Shown: positions 23,966 to 37,500, counted from the stretch's first letter. The stretch is DNA of 64,000 bases from Pelodera strongyloides (GCA_036852015.1 JAANDG010000181.1:1-64000); one strand, 5' to 3'. Numbers and translations: made by a program. The notes: generated by a model from the sequence alone, not told the origin.

Positions 23966-25715
23966 AAGCAAGTATCCGGGAAAGAATTGCATTTCAAAAC
24001 CATGGGTCCTATCGCTTTAAACTTTTAAACGTTCGGACTATTTTCAGACTAGTATCCGGAAAAGAAATACATTTCAAAACCACGGGTCCTATCGCTTTAA
24101 ACTTTTAAACGTTCCCATTACTTTCAGACTAGTATCCGGAAAAGAATTACATTTCAAAACCTCGGGTCCTATTGCTTTAAACTTTTAAACGTTCGGACTA
24201 CTTTCAGACTAGTATCCGGAAAAGAATTACATTTCAAAACCACGGGTCCTATTGCTTTAAACTTTTAAACGTTCGGACTACTTTCAGACTAGTATCCGGA
24301 AAAGAATTACATTTCAAAACCACGGGTCCTATTGCTTTAAACGTTCGGACTACTTTCAGACTAGTATCCGGGAAAGAATTACATTTCAAACCCACGTGTC
24401 CTACTTGCTTATAAACTTTTGCTTTAAACTTTTAAACGTTCCCATTACTTTCAGACTAGTATCCGGAAAGAATTACATTTCAAAACCTCGGTCCTATTGC
24501 TTTAAACTTTTAAACGTTCGGACTACTTTCAGACTAGTATCCGGAAAAGAATTACATTTCAAAACCACGGGTCCTATTGCTTTAAACTTTTAAACGTTCG
24601 GACTACTTTCAGACTAGTATCCGGAAAAGAATTACATTTCAAAACCACGGGTCCTATTGCTTTAAACTTTTAAACGTTCGGACTACTTTCAGACTAGTAT
24701 CCGGGAAAGAATTACATTTCAAAACCACGGGTCCTATTGCTTTAAACTTTTAAACGTTCGGACTACTTTCAGACTAGTATCCGGAAAAGAATTACATTTC
24801 AAAACCACGGGTCCTATGCTTTAAACTTTTAAACGTTCGGACTACTTTCAGACTAGTATCCGGAAAAGAATTACATTTCACATTTCAAAACCACGGGCCC
24901 TATTGCTTTAAACTTTTTAAACGTTCCCATACTTTCAGACTAGTATCCGGAAAAGAATTACATTTCAAAACCACGGGTCCTATTGCTTTAAACTTTTAAA
25001 CGTTCGGACTACTTTCAGACTAGTATCCGGAAAAGAATTACATTTCAAAACCACGGGTCCTATTGCTTTAAACTTTTAAACGTTCGGACTACTTTCAGAC
25101 TAGTATCCGGAAAAGAATTACATTTCAAAACCACGGGTCCTATTGCTTTAAACTTTTAAACGTTCGGACTACTTTCAGACTAGTATCCGGAAAAGAATTA
25201 CATTTCATCCTACTTTAAACTTCGTTCCATTACTTTCAGACTAGTATCCGGGACCGTAACTTTCAGACTAGTTAAATTTCAAAACCACGGGTCCTATTGC
25301 TTTAAACTTTTAAACGTTCGGACTACTTTCAGACTAGTATCCGGAAAAGAATTACATTTCAAAACCACGGGTCCTATTGCTTTAAACTTTCAAACGTTCG
25401 GACTACTTTCAACGGGTCCTATTGCTTTAAACTTTTAAACGTTCGGACTACTTTCAGACTAGTATCCGGAAAAGAATTACATTTCAAAACCACGGGTCCT
25501 ATTGCTTTAAACTTTTAAACGTTCGGACTACTTTCAGACTAGTATCCGGAAAAGAATTACATTTCAAAACCACGGGTCCTATCGTTTTAAACGTTCGGAC
25601 TACTTTCAGACTAGTATCCGGAAAAAGAATTACATTTCAAAACCATGGGTCTATCTTTTAATTCGGACTCCGCGGGTCCTATCGCTTTAAACTTTTATGT
25701 TCTTTCAGGTGTACT
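23966..25715 (+). repeat. 80-bp satellite array, about 22 copies
   Basis: The unit starts ACTAGTATCCGGAAAAGAAT and includes CATTTCAAAACCACGGG, CTTTAAACTTTTAAACG and GGACTACTTTCAG. Internal copies are nearly identical; edge copies and those near 24340, 24900, 25210 and 25390 have deletions or partial units. AG acceptor-like and TTTAAA motifs recur in every unit. Confidence 0.95.
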
Positions 25716-26471
25716 TTTCAGGCTATCTAATTATTGCGTGGGATGTTCCAACTTCTCATTACGTGTAAATGGAGCACGGAAACGCAGAAAGTACACCAGT
25801 ACACGTAGGAGAGCACATATTTGGCAGAGGAATATGACGAGAAAATAATTAAAAGTAATTGCTAAATGATATGGGTGTCCACGGGTGTCAACGGGTGTCC
25901 AAAGTGTCCAGTAAAGAGTTACCATAGCTAAAATTACCCAAGCTAACTCTATATGGCACAGGTGTGGGACTGTGGGGTGCACCACTATTTATATGTAACA
26001 TATATAATTGGAAAATTTCTTATCATAAAAAGGCTTCCTAACAAGAAAGCCGTTCGTGCAAATGTATACGTGATCAGGAGCATAGAAATCATAATCATAG
26101 AAATACGGTGAATGCACTTTTGCATTTTTTCTTTATAATGCAAAAAGTTACAATATAAACAAAAAACGCGTTCAAAGAATGGCCAGTGAACAATAAAATA
26201 TAAAGAAAGAATAGCAAAGTATAAAATGGCAACATTTACTTTTCTTAGTACTGTTTTTCTACATATAATCGGCTTAATTAACACTAAAGTTTTACAATCT
26301 TAGAACTAATTAACGAAGGACATGAAATCATTCTCGAGATTTGCAATGATTTTAGATCTTTTATTTTCATTTTTAGATCTTTTATTTTCATTTTTTTTTT
26401 TACATTCAATTCTTTATAAGCACGGGTTTTCAACTCGAACGCTGTAAGGGAAAATCCGACAAGGAAACACA

Positions 26472-26654
26472 TTAATGCAAAATACCCGGCAGGTTTTTGA
26501 AAAGCATGGACACTTGTGGTTTTACGCATCAATCATATGCAAATAAGCATAAATTGGAATAAAAAATCGAGCGAAGTTCGAGTAACTTAGCATACATAAC
26601 ATACGTAAGAATTTAGGTGTCCACGATCCGTATCAAAAACCGGCCGATATTTAA
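26472..26654. mobile_element. TTAA foldback family A
   Basis: Ends TGCAAAATACCCGGCAGG and CCGGCCGATATT, TTAA flanks, internal CATATGCAAATAAGCATAAAT. Confidence 0.75.
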
Positions 26655-27017
26655 CAATAAAAAACTACACTTGGCCTCACGTGGGAAATAATTTCCTCCC
26701 GAGTGTAGTTTGTAGCTTGGCTAATTGCCATTAGCCCGCGCGATCTGTGCACGGTATCTGTTTCTCAAAAAGGGACTTTTTCTGCGATGCGTATTGTTCT
26801 GTGTTTAGTTTAATTCTCGTTGTGAATGATATTTGTGCTATTATCAATAAAAACAATAAGAAGAGGGGTGATTTCAGATGAACCTATCCCTTTAAAGAAA
26901 CATTGCTTTCTGGAAATTTACTCTTGAATTGTTGATCCAGCGTGACCGTACAACGGAACCGCCGGCGCCATATCTATGCCGGGCGCCATTTTCGGCATGT
27001 TTGTGCGCGACATCCCA

Positions 27018-27085
27018 GAGTATGTGTGTGTATGTGTGTAGGTGTGTATGTGTGTAAGTTTGTATGTGTGTAAGTGTATCTGCGT
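27018..27085 (+). repeat. TGTGTA microsatellite
   Basis: Imperfect repeats of TGTGTGTAAG and TGTATG. No gene association seen. Confidence 0.85.
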
Positions 27086-28550
27086 GTTGCAACTTTAGAA
27101 ACCGCGCCGTGGTAACCGTGGTCGAAACTGACCAGAATTTATCATTGTCATAGACTAAGCCGACGGTTTTAGCGGTGTGTTGTTTGATATCACACGCCTT
27201 CTTCAGTTTTTTCAGGAAGAAAGTAAGATTCGAACAACTTTTTTGAAGTGATCTCTAATCAGTTGAAGAGCCCTGAATTCATGTAATACTCAATGTCAGC
27301 AATTCGATTACATTATGTGCAAACGGCTCTTGACTACTTTGAAAAACTTTCTCGATAAATTTTATTAGAACACCACACAAATAAAAGCCAGGTTCCGGAT
27401 CATTATCAGTTGAGCGGAGAGATGATGACTGAAAAGTTCAAATTCGAATGGCGAACAGTTGCCGTGATGTCATGTACCGTAATGCGCTATGCCGGTAGGC
27501 CAAGGCCTTTCTTACGCATAGCCCTTTATCTAACAGTCGTTACTTTTCTCGTTCGCTGTGGAGTGTGCACATGGATTGTCTTTAAGTGAGACTTGTTCAC
27601 TTACTTGCTTCTTTATTTTTGTTGACCAGTACCATAATAGGTGCGCGGGTGGTTTGCGGGCGCCAGTTGGCTCACACGAGGTGCGCGCGAGATGCATCTG
27701 CTGAACAGTAAACACCAATATATGCACAATGTATTCTTATATGTTCAGATGCGAGGAATGTCTGCGCTATATGTAAACGAAGTAGCGGATGTAGGCGCAC
27801 TATTTTGTGCTGACGTGTGAGGTTGTGTGCGCCAAATGTGCGAATTGTGCGCCACGTAAGCGGTGGTGTGCGTTATGTGGGTCAATGTTTGTGCGCCACG
27901 TACACAGATGTGGGCACCATGCATGCGGAAATACATTCTAGCAGAATCTTTTCTGTGAGTAGAAGCTTCTGGCAAGGGGTTGTAAATTATGGGTTTGCCC
28001 GTGCCCATAATTTAGTATTTTGTGTTGTTGTGTGATTGTGTGTTCAGAATATTATTAAATACGAACACATTTTATGTCGAGTTGTTATAGACATGGGCAC
28101 ACTGAGTTAGTTGGGCCGCGGCGCGTCATATAGAGAGAGAGCGCCGCGACAACTGTCATGCTATAGAGACCCAGAGAGGATGTACTGTTTAAAAGTTGAT
28201 ATTGATGGCTGGCACACCATTACAGGGTTTTTACTTCTTGTCAGAGTTTCTGGCATGCGCAGTGTCATAGAAAACGGAGGAACCAATAAGTGACGGTTCC
28301 CTGTTCTGTCCTGGATCAACCATTTGGTGACCACAGGAACCGGTCACCACATGGTCATTGAATGGTCAGTGACCGGTCACTCCATCAAAAGCATTTGGCA
28401 ACAGCCAAATGGCGGGCTTTCTTTTGAACAATTATTCTTTTTACCGACTAATTAAAAGCAACATCATGTCATATGCATAACATGTACACATAATAAATTT
28501 TCATCTCGCTCGCTAACGCTGAGTCATTGAGGAGAAAGAACCCATCCTTT

Positions 28551-28666
28551 TTAAAGCGATATGGCACATGATTGTATTACTTGTAATATGTATTCCATTA
28601 TGTGCGCCTATATGCGTGTCCAATGCGTATAGTCCAATTTCAAAGCCACGTTCTATACCGCTTTAA
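28551..28666. mobile_element. TTAA foldback family A, short subtype
   Basis: 116 bases from AGCGATATGGCACATG to GTTCTATACCGCT, TTAA flanks. Confidence 0.65.
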
Positions 28667-29153
28667 TATCAACGGTCAAGTGTTCCACGTACATCCCTCA
28701 ACTCCACCTTGATTCCCTTGTATTCTATCTCGCGCACCCGTGTTTGGCCCCTTACGTGTGCCCTAGTGGGCGGGGTCGATCACGTAGGGCCCAGGGCCCC
28801 CTGCCCCTGGAGGCTCGCTTCTTAGGGGCCCAATCCTCAATCGATGTGCTATCTTCCCCAGTAATGCCCGCTCTCGACCGGGGACCCGTGGCCCACAACC
28901 AACGTAAGTTGTTGTTCCATATGATATGATAAGAGGAAAATAATTATCGATTTATTGATTGACGTTAGTTGCCTACGGTAGATTTACGAGATGTATGTGT
29001 GAAGTGTGCAGTGCGTCCGCTATCGGGCACTTAAGTCATGAATCTTCGTCACAGGTCCCAGGTCTTATAGTTTATAGTACATTTAAAAAAATTGGATTGT
29101 TTTCTCCCCGGGAACCTGATTTTCTGCGCAGTCTCACCGCTGGGCATGCCGGC

Positions 29154-29177
29154 TTAGGCTTAGGCTTAGGCTTAGGC
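29154..29177 (+). repeat. Interstitial telomere repeat, (TTAGGC)4
   Basis: Four exact units of the nematode telomere hexamer, followed three bases later by a 72-base hairpin. This is one of the best taxonomic clues in the window. Confidence 0.8.
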
Positions 29178-29180
29178 CGT

Positions 29181-29252
29181 CCTGTTTTGAAGTGAACTCT
29201 GAAACAATGCCTGGAGTTCCAGACATTGTTCCAGAGTTAACTTCAAAATAGG
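29181..29252. repeat. 72-bp hairpin beside the TTAGGC array
   Basis: Arms of about 34 bases (CCTGTTTTGAAGT, GAACTCTG, AACAATG) pair with a few bulges across GGAGTTCC. The size fits a small-RNA precursor, but it could equally be a foldback remnant. Confidence 0.6.
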
Positions 29253-30017
29253 AGAATTTGCGAGAACCTTTGCACTATATGTTTACACTATTGATGTGAA
29301 GATTTTCTGTCTATGTCCCCAAATTTGTTTGCCGGTTTATGTCCCAGCTTCAGCGCATTGTTGTCCTTTATGTGTACACAATAGGTACACCAATAAAGAA
29401 TAAAATCATTTTGGTGAGAAAAAGTGCTAAAAACAATACTAAATGAGTATTGCAAGCCTAGTCTTGGCCGGGGCGCGCCACATGTGAGCGCACAGGTTGC
29501 CGTTCAATTTGGCGTACATGATGCGCAGCCTTATCCGCTACGTGCGGAATAGGTGCGCCACTTTGTCGCCGTGCACCGATTTTCCATAGGTGATCGTTGA
29601 AACAGTGGATCTGGTTCTTCCATTACTGCGTTGCAGACTAGGCCTCCGGTCGCTACGAATATATTATTAATTCGCAATTATAATGGCAAGGCAAATGTGC
29701 TTCGTGTCTGCACTATAATTATTTTAATTAGCGTGGAGTTGATCTGACTGATTCCGTTGTTTTTGCCTTGTTGCTGTGACGCGGGGACTTAATTGCTGGG
29801 TTAATTTTCTCCATCTTTAGAACTATTCTCGGAATAACCCTAGCACTGACAATAAGTTCTGTTCTGGGACAAAGCAGCACCTTTGAGGGGGTAATTAGCC
29901 CACTGGATAGGTTAATTAACCTAAGTGGATCATTATTATTATTCCACCTTTCATATCTCTCCTTCTCTCACTCCACTCTATCTCTCATCTCTCTATGTCT
30001 TCTCGCTGACGTCTGGC

Positions 30018-30033
30018 TCTAATTTTTTTGCAG
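30018..30033 (+). promoter_or_regulatory. 3' splice acceptor upstream of the synaptotagmin start exon
   Basis: A strong pyrimidine tract ending TTTTTTTGCAG precedes a 41-base exon (30034-30074) whose only in-phase ATG lies 36 bases downstream, just before a GTAATG donor. It is a candidate trans-splice site or 5'-UTR intron end. Confidence 0.45.
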
Positions 30034-30069
30034 AATTCTTTACCGTATGCCATTTCACGCAAATACAAC

Positions 30070-31528
30070 ATGAGGTAATGATTGGGGGTTGCGGATCTAG
30101 CGGCGCACCCCACTTTTTTCCCCACCCAAAACTGGTGCGGCACTGGAGCCAAGTTTCGCGTTGTAATCCCAGTCATCCTTTTTGATCACTAGCCTTGTAG
30201 TTTGTACCTTGAAGTACCTGTAGAGTCATCAGCTTACGTTAGTAATGCTTGTTTGCTTACTAGTTTACTTTTTACTTTAACTCTGCATTATGTGTAGACG
30301 TACCTATTTCGCAACATCTAGTCTTAAATTAGATGACACAGAGTTCCGACGTTTCTACGAACAATTTATCATCGTAGCATAAGTTCTAAGAAAATCTCTG
30401 TGGAATTTGGGGTGTATTTAAAAACAAACCCTCTCCGACAAAAACATGAACTTTATAAAATAAAACTTATAAAAGACTATGATAAACATTACACGAACCA
30501 CTCTGTCATTCACTTGAAAAAAAATGTGCGAAGCATAACAAAATGTGCGGAAGACATGAAGAGTGCGCATACGCCAATTACCGTAATATATGACGTTCCA
30601 GTCGCGCGCCAGTCGCACTTAATGGGAATCATTTATCACCTGGGCTGTAACACAACATTCCTATTCTTAGTCGCGGCATTATGTGCGCGACATAAAAATG
30701 GCGATCCGGGAGTGTGCCGTAGTATCGCCAGATGAGCGCTGACTTTTATCACCCATTCTTTTCAGATTGGTTCTGGGCCGTTGGTGTTTCTGCTGCTGGT
30801 CTCATTGTCTCGTTGCCCTAGTTGGCCTTCTCCTCTCCCGCCGTAAGAGACAGTATCCATCACTACTGCTTCCGCCAAAACAAGCACAAGCTGTCAAACC
30901 ATGCTACGCAAAGGTTAGTTTAATGCTTTATGATGGTCTTTGATTGTCTATGGTAGTAGACTATGGTATTCTATTGGAGTCTATGGTAGTCCATGGTTTT
31001 TTATGGCTGTTTCTAGCACTGCTAGCGGTTCACTATAGCTATTCGAAGGATATTTAGTATCCTACCACATATTACCACTACTCAATACTACGAAAACTAC
31101 CATGCACTCTTTTAGACTATCATTGCACTGCTCGTTTTTTTTATGTCTTATCTACTTAAAATTGTGATCAGTTGTTTTGGAAGTCCATGACAGTCTCCAG
31201 TATTATCTCTAGTGCATAGTACGAAACCGGAGCAAGAACTACGCTTTGAATGCTGTATTGAACCACACATGAACAAAAGAATGCCGTCCTTCGCCTGTTT
31301 ATATTTTATCTCGTTTCAATCCACCCGAATCTACAAATGATTGTACATTGTTCGCATTTGATTGTATATGCCATCATAATTTGCTTCTATTAATAAATTC
31401 ACGTACTCTACATAAATCTACACTCTCTGATTTCCGTCTCCCTTTCCCTTCATGACGTCCAAAGTAGGGATAATTTGTTCCAATTTTCCTTGGGAAAATG
31501 TCCCTATTTTGAGATAAAGAGTGATTGA

Positions 31529-31577
<49 letters not shown>

Positions 31578-34500
31578 GGAGAGAGAGGGAGAGAGAGAGA
31601 GAGAGAAAGAGAGAGAAGAGAGAATCAGGATAGAAAAAGGAGAAGTGATGACGTAGTCTATTTACTGCAAATAAAGTTTATCATATTGTATTAAGCAATC
31701 GTTTTATATAGATCTCTCTGAACTTTAATTCCAAATGAATTTTATTACTTATTTAATAATTTCTTAATCTAATTCTGACCACCCTCTTAATTCTATAATC
31801 GGCGTACTGTAGCATAAAAAGTCACGTAACACTCAAATCAAAGGCCTCTTCTAATTTTTGCAGAATTCTATGCTGGCTAAATCCAATTATCTGGGTTGAG
31901 TGTGCTATGATATAAGACTATCAAATGAGAACACAATAATCAAGTCTATGAGTTTTGTGATAGGGGATGGAGTTTTTCCTGTCAGTTTTCTCGTTTTCGC
32001 CCACTCGGCGCCAGGCTGCCGCCTGGCTAGCGCGCAGCGGCGCTTCCGGGCCAGGGGCCCTAGTTTCATCAAGAAAACATTACGGGAATTCTTGGACGTC
32101 CAAGTAACAGAGGAGCACTCCCAGAGGCTTTTCATCAAAACGGCTAGAAATAAGTTCATATATTCGTATCCAATTTAAACCGAACGCTAACGCTGTATCT
32201 TAATATTTTTCTCCTTCCCATTTACAAGTTGTCAATATAAATTTCTAACTGCAGTATTGAAAAAAATTGGAATGTAAAACGGCATAAAAATATTATTGAT
32301 ACGCATACAAATGAGCAACCTTGTCCTTGTATTGGTTTTTTTTGTCCACCTATTAGGATATGAAGCTATTGTTTTCCAATATTGTTTTTTCTGCTAATAT
32401 ATTCGATATATAAAACGACATGTGTTACTCTGGCTGTGGGGAGTTGGGGGTCCCACTTTACACTGTAGAGTGTGTTACACATAGGATATAGGATATGTCT
32501 AGCTGCCCCAGTGACCCCAGTAGCGGGGCCGAACCACGCCTCTCCCAAATTGTTTATCCTGTGGCGTCCCATTACGCATCAGTTGTTAGACACTGAACGG
32601 CAAAATACTACGTCTGTGTCTGCGCATCCATATTATTTTTCTACAAATTCCTATACACTAGACTTTCTATTCAACAACTATTTATTTGTACTTCCCAAAA
32701 CAATTCGCTGCTCTATTTAATCATACTATCTATACTAGAAGTGCAGCAAATGATTCTTAGTAATTGTCTTACCCTCTCCCACCCAAATTTGTTACTTCCC
32801 GCGGTCGCCATGTAAATAACTTTGAAAATGTAGGTGTTTATATGGCGGCCGCGGAGGGGAATAAATTTGACCATAATCTACTAAACATAGCCCACCTAAG
32901 CCTACAAAATATAAATATTAGGTGTTGGACCTTGGACCCACATTAACCGACCCGTGTGGTTGTATGCACAACAAGTGGGAGCCTTCCCGGTTGGAAGAAT
33001 ATCTTCGCTTACCCTCACATCACCCACTGGGTAGCTGGGAGCATACTCCCAGCGTTTGTGCATAAGGCCGTTGGAGTTCAGTGTAGTGTAGATCCAAATC
33101 CTTTCCCCCCCCCCACTCCTAGCCAAATTTGTTGCCTCCCGCGGTCGCCACGTTACATTATAATGAAAATGTAGAAGGTATCGTGGCAGCCGCGGAGGGG
33201 AATGCATTTGAACATAATCTACCAAACAATTTGGCTATCGGTTTTCCGGTTTATTTTCGCCTGTTTGATCTAGCTACCAACATTTACACCAGTGAGGTGT
33301 TCCGGGCCGGATTCGAACCAACGACCGGTGATGTGTGCAAGGCAGCTGCCACTGCGCCACACCACCCCTTCAGTATACTGTAGATCCAAATCCTGCCCCC
33401 TCCAAGCCAAATTTATTGCCTCCTGGGGCCTCCACGTTACATTATATTGAAAATGTAGAAGGTAACGTGGCGGCCACGGAGGGGAATAAATTTACCACAG
33501 CATACATGCCCCGTTAACATAATTTAAATAATAGGCAATATTACATACAAGGTGTAATTTATTTATACAATGTGGAAAATAGAGTGGGTCGGGCATCCTC
33601 ACCCGCGTGTTACCCATTTCGCAGATTTGAATAATTTGCCGTGATTGATCCCCACGCGCTGCTAGTTCCTGGTGCACCTGCGGCGCGCACCCCTACCCTC
33701 CCTTACCAAATTTGCTACCTCCCGCGGTCGCCATCTAAATAGCATTGAAAATGTAATTGTTTATATGGCGGCCGCGGAGGGGAGTAAGTTCGACCATAAT
33801 CTAGTTTAAAAGTTTGTATTTTACCTACTACATCTTTAAATATTGAATATACGCAGTACCGACCCGGTATATACTCACAATTAGTCTGAAACTTTATCCC
33901 TTCCCTACCAAAGTTGTTACCTCCCGCGGTCCCAGTTCCTGCATCCCATTTTCTGAAACCCCAGGTGCCTGCATCTGCGGACCGTCATGTGCGCCGCCGC
34001 ACCCCCTCCCGCTCCCACCCAAATTTGTTGCCTCCCGCGGTCGCCATGTTAATATCAATTCAAAGTGGAGATGTTTACATGGCGGCCGCGGAGGGGAATC
34101 AATTTGACAAGTTTTTTTGAATTGACCCACGGCCTTGCGAAATAAAATCTGACTATTCCCTACCAAGTTTGTTACCTCCCGCGGTCGCCACGTAACTTTG
34201 TATTTAGTTTGTAGAAGATTACGTGCCGGCCGCGGAGGGGAATAAATTTACCAGAATCTACTTCATTCGTTATATGTGGATTTAACTTGAATAAATGTTC
34301 CATTATATGTGTGGATTTCAATAAAGGTAATTGTACACCATTATGTGCTGTTCCGACTATGGACAAACATTGTAAATTATTTCATACATATTATAAGACA
34401 CAAACTTTACGCACAGTACCCTAAAAACACATATTTTATTAAAATGCAAATAAAACGTGACATATGAAACCATAAAGTTTTAATTATAAATCCGAAAATT

Positions 34501-37500
34501 ATATCGTGTATGCTTTTTATTGAGACCAATATAACGTTTTTAATTATAAATCTCATATGACAAATTGATAATACATATATCTTGTGTATTATTCCTAAAA
34601 CGTTGACATATAGAAGAATATAAAATGTGTGTAATTATAAATAGCAACACAATATAAATCAATTGGATGCTACTGCTATAATTATGCGTAAGATAAAAAA
34701 ATACATATAATTTGACTTGAATATGTCAATGGGAGCGAATATGCAATTATAAATACCAGACACAATATAAACCAATTGAATGCTATAATTATGCGGAAGA
34801 TGACATGACAAAGAAAAACAAATTATTTCACATTTTCTTTCTGTCACGTTGACATATATATGCAAATCAAATGGGTCCTTCTAATCGTGAATCCCATATG
34901 ACAAATTATCTTGTGTATCCTCTGTGATTGACTGATATGTAAGAGCCCCTAGGGCCCCTAACCCAGGGCCAATGTCCCATCAGATAGGGCCCCACTGTGT
35001 ATGCCCACTCGCTGTGAAATCTCCCATGCACAATCTCATCCAATTACCCAGGCTTTGTGTTCAGGGAATATCTTGGGGCTCTCTCTCTCTCTCTCTTTTC
35101 CTTCTCGCTCTCTAGTACACTCTCTCTCCCCTTCCCTACCCTCTCTATCGCTATTTCCATGTTTTCTCGATACCCTCCTCGGTAGTCTTCGAAGTGATCC
35201 CTTATGAATACCCACATTTAATGGCTTCTTTATTGTTGTCATGTAGACTCCTCTATCCATATAGCTATCTATCTCTATCTCTCTCCTATCTCTCTCGATC
35301 TCACTCAGATCCTGCATCTACCTCACGCTCTCACTCTCCTCTCTCTCAGAGATACCTCTCATATATTTTCATACATCCTTCTATCATCAGATTATAATCA
35401 TGCGCATGTACTCATAGTTCTCAACGGTCCTATGCTATGTGAATGTGGGGCTTCTGAGAGTGTTAAAACAGCGAGGGAAAATTAATTCTCAAGGCAAATC
35501 ACAGTCGAGAAAGAAGAAATCCAATAAATAATAAGACTGAATATGTTACCACGACGTTCCTTGTTATCCAAGGATGGTTCAGTACAGCCTTCAAAGTTCA
35601 AGGGGAATTATTTGTTCCGCAGCGGTCCTGATCAGAGTATACGAAAGTTGCACCGTTTCACTGAATTCACTTTAGGATAGGGGTCATTATCATCTGGAGC
35701 TGGGGAGTGAATAAACGAAAAAATTCATCACGTGCTTCTTATTCTCGTGTGGTTCAGTACAGAAGCTCATATATGACTAATCCGCAGAGGCTCTGGGATA
35801 ATCTATTACAATCAGTAATCACTTTGCTTATTCTAGGGTCCTGGAGGGTTCCGTCAGACTCCATCTCCACTGCAGTCTCCGCTCTCTTCGGACAGCTCTC
35901 CCTCACCAGTTGTCCCATTCCACTCTCTTCTTGAGGTACGGTATGGGTTGGGAGTTTTAGAATGCTATAATTATGCGGCGAAGTTACAGTAGACATTGCA
36001 ACTTCAAGGTCACGGTACTCACTTTAATGTATTATGGCTTAGATCCAAAACTCGTGCTCACATCATGGCCGTACCACTGTTGGTTAAAATTTTTTCGTTC
36101 GACTAATTGACAGAGAAATAGTCTATAGTCAACATTTACAGGATCGAACAAGAAAGCTCAGCCCATCAGAGCTTCCAGAGGACCGCGGAAATGTTCAGTT
36201 TGAACTTTCTTATGATCCGGCAGGAGAGAGCCTACAGGTAAGATCTCGTTATTATGATAAGATTGAATCCGCCGAAGATAGTGCAGAGGTCGTGAAAGAA
36301 AGGGGATCAACGTGGGGGGGAAATAATAAAGTCTGAGCTGAGTGTTCGATACTCACCGGTAGACAGAGTAGTTATGATCGGCATGTAATAATGTCAGCTA
36401 TGTCAGCTACGCATTGGTCCGGAGAACCAAAGATGCGGGTTCGATTCCTGCCCGAAACCCGATTTTTCATTTGCAGTCAAAACTATAAATTCCTTGTTGG
36501 GTGCTTGTCTGGGGTGGGGATCAAAACTACGACTCACTTCTTCAGCTCCAAGCAGGCGGACCATGACCCAGATGGGATTCACAAATATCATATCGTCTCA
36601 TTGACTAGAGCTTCGATTTAGTCTTATGAGGGGTGGGTCCGCAGGAAATTCGGAATACATATTGTAACATTGTTGGCCATGCTTTATTTAACGATTAGCA
36701 CAGATTTCCATTTGGTCACCTTATGGTGTTGCCCATCCCTAGTTAGGCTTTGGCTTTGGGGCTTATGCCGGGTGCCGGCCTTCAAATATTAATATTGCCT
36801 GCAGGTGGGAATCATCAGGTGTGAGAACCTGTGTGAGTTGACCGTCTCTCCCGATAGACAATGTCTACTCGATCCGTATGTCAAGTTGCAACTTTTGCCT
36901 GACAAAGAACACAAAGTAAAGACAAGGTGAGAAATAGTTGAAACATGTTGCTAATAGTAAGCCAAGCAGTTTACGATCTGGCACGCGCATAGCGCCGTCG
37001 ACTTTGCCGCACGATTTGTGTGTGCGCGCAGATATTCCCGCAGTGCTATCCCGCAAATGCGCACTGCGCGGGTCAGGATCAGAAGAAAGAACTGCCGAAT
37101 TTTCGCACCTAATTTACGTAGAGCGAAGTCATCCGAGCAAAAGTGAAGGGGCCGTTTTCGCGCCTAGGATGTGGCTGATATCCAATAAAAATCATTTTCC
37201 AGAATTGTCCGCTCTACAACGTGTCCCATCTATGATGAACAGTTTACAATGTACGGAATATCGTCGGAACATCTGACAAACGCCAGTCTACATCTGCAGG
37301 TAAGCCATAAGCAGACTGCCCATGTCGATCCCAAGCCTTTGGCTTTAGCCATTCATCTGCTGGGAAGCTATTAGAAGTAGTTCGATGGCAGTTCCGGTGC
37401 GCGAGATTTTTGCCGCGGCGGAACCATCCGTCCGCCGCCCACAGTAGTATCCCATATGCTGCACAGAATAAGATCTACCGTATACCTCTCATTGTAAACA

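Larger units (their letters stand above)
13856..30033. other. Gene-poor repeat field between receptor and synaptotagmin
   Basis: No gene could be supported in about 16 kb. The main contents are TTAA foldback elements, long hairpins, a CT microsatellite, an 80-bp satellite, three copies of a GGTGACC-rich repeat and a TTAGGC array. Short open frames here lack splice or family support. Confidence 0.6.
30914..35836 (+). other. Large synaptotagmin intron
   Basis: Between the membrane-anchor exon and the linker exon lie a GA microsatellite, six or more CCGCGG-core foldbacks, one tRNA-like sequence, a CT-rich tract and an AT-rich stretch with ATTATAAAT repeats (34380-34870). A missed linker exon cannot be excluded. 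Confidence 0.6.

Noticed and set aside
23966..25715. CRISPR-like array
   Set aside because: The 80-bp units are tandem without unique spacers and the DNA is eukaryotic; it is a satellite.
31900..32178. 92-codon plus-strand frame with a GC-rich centre
   Set aside because: No flanking splice pattern and no family resemblance; it lies in the synaptotagmin intron.
36938..37276. 112-codon open frame between two C2A exons of synaptotagmin
   Set aside because: It overlaps the exon at 37203-37299 in the wrong frame; the spliced phase and C2 motifs fix the other reading.
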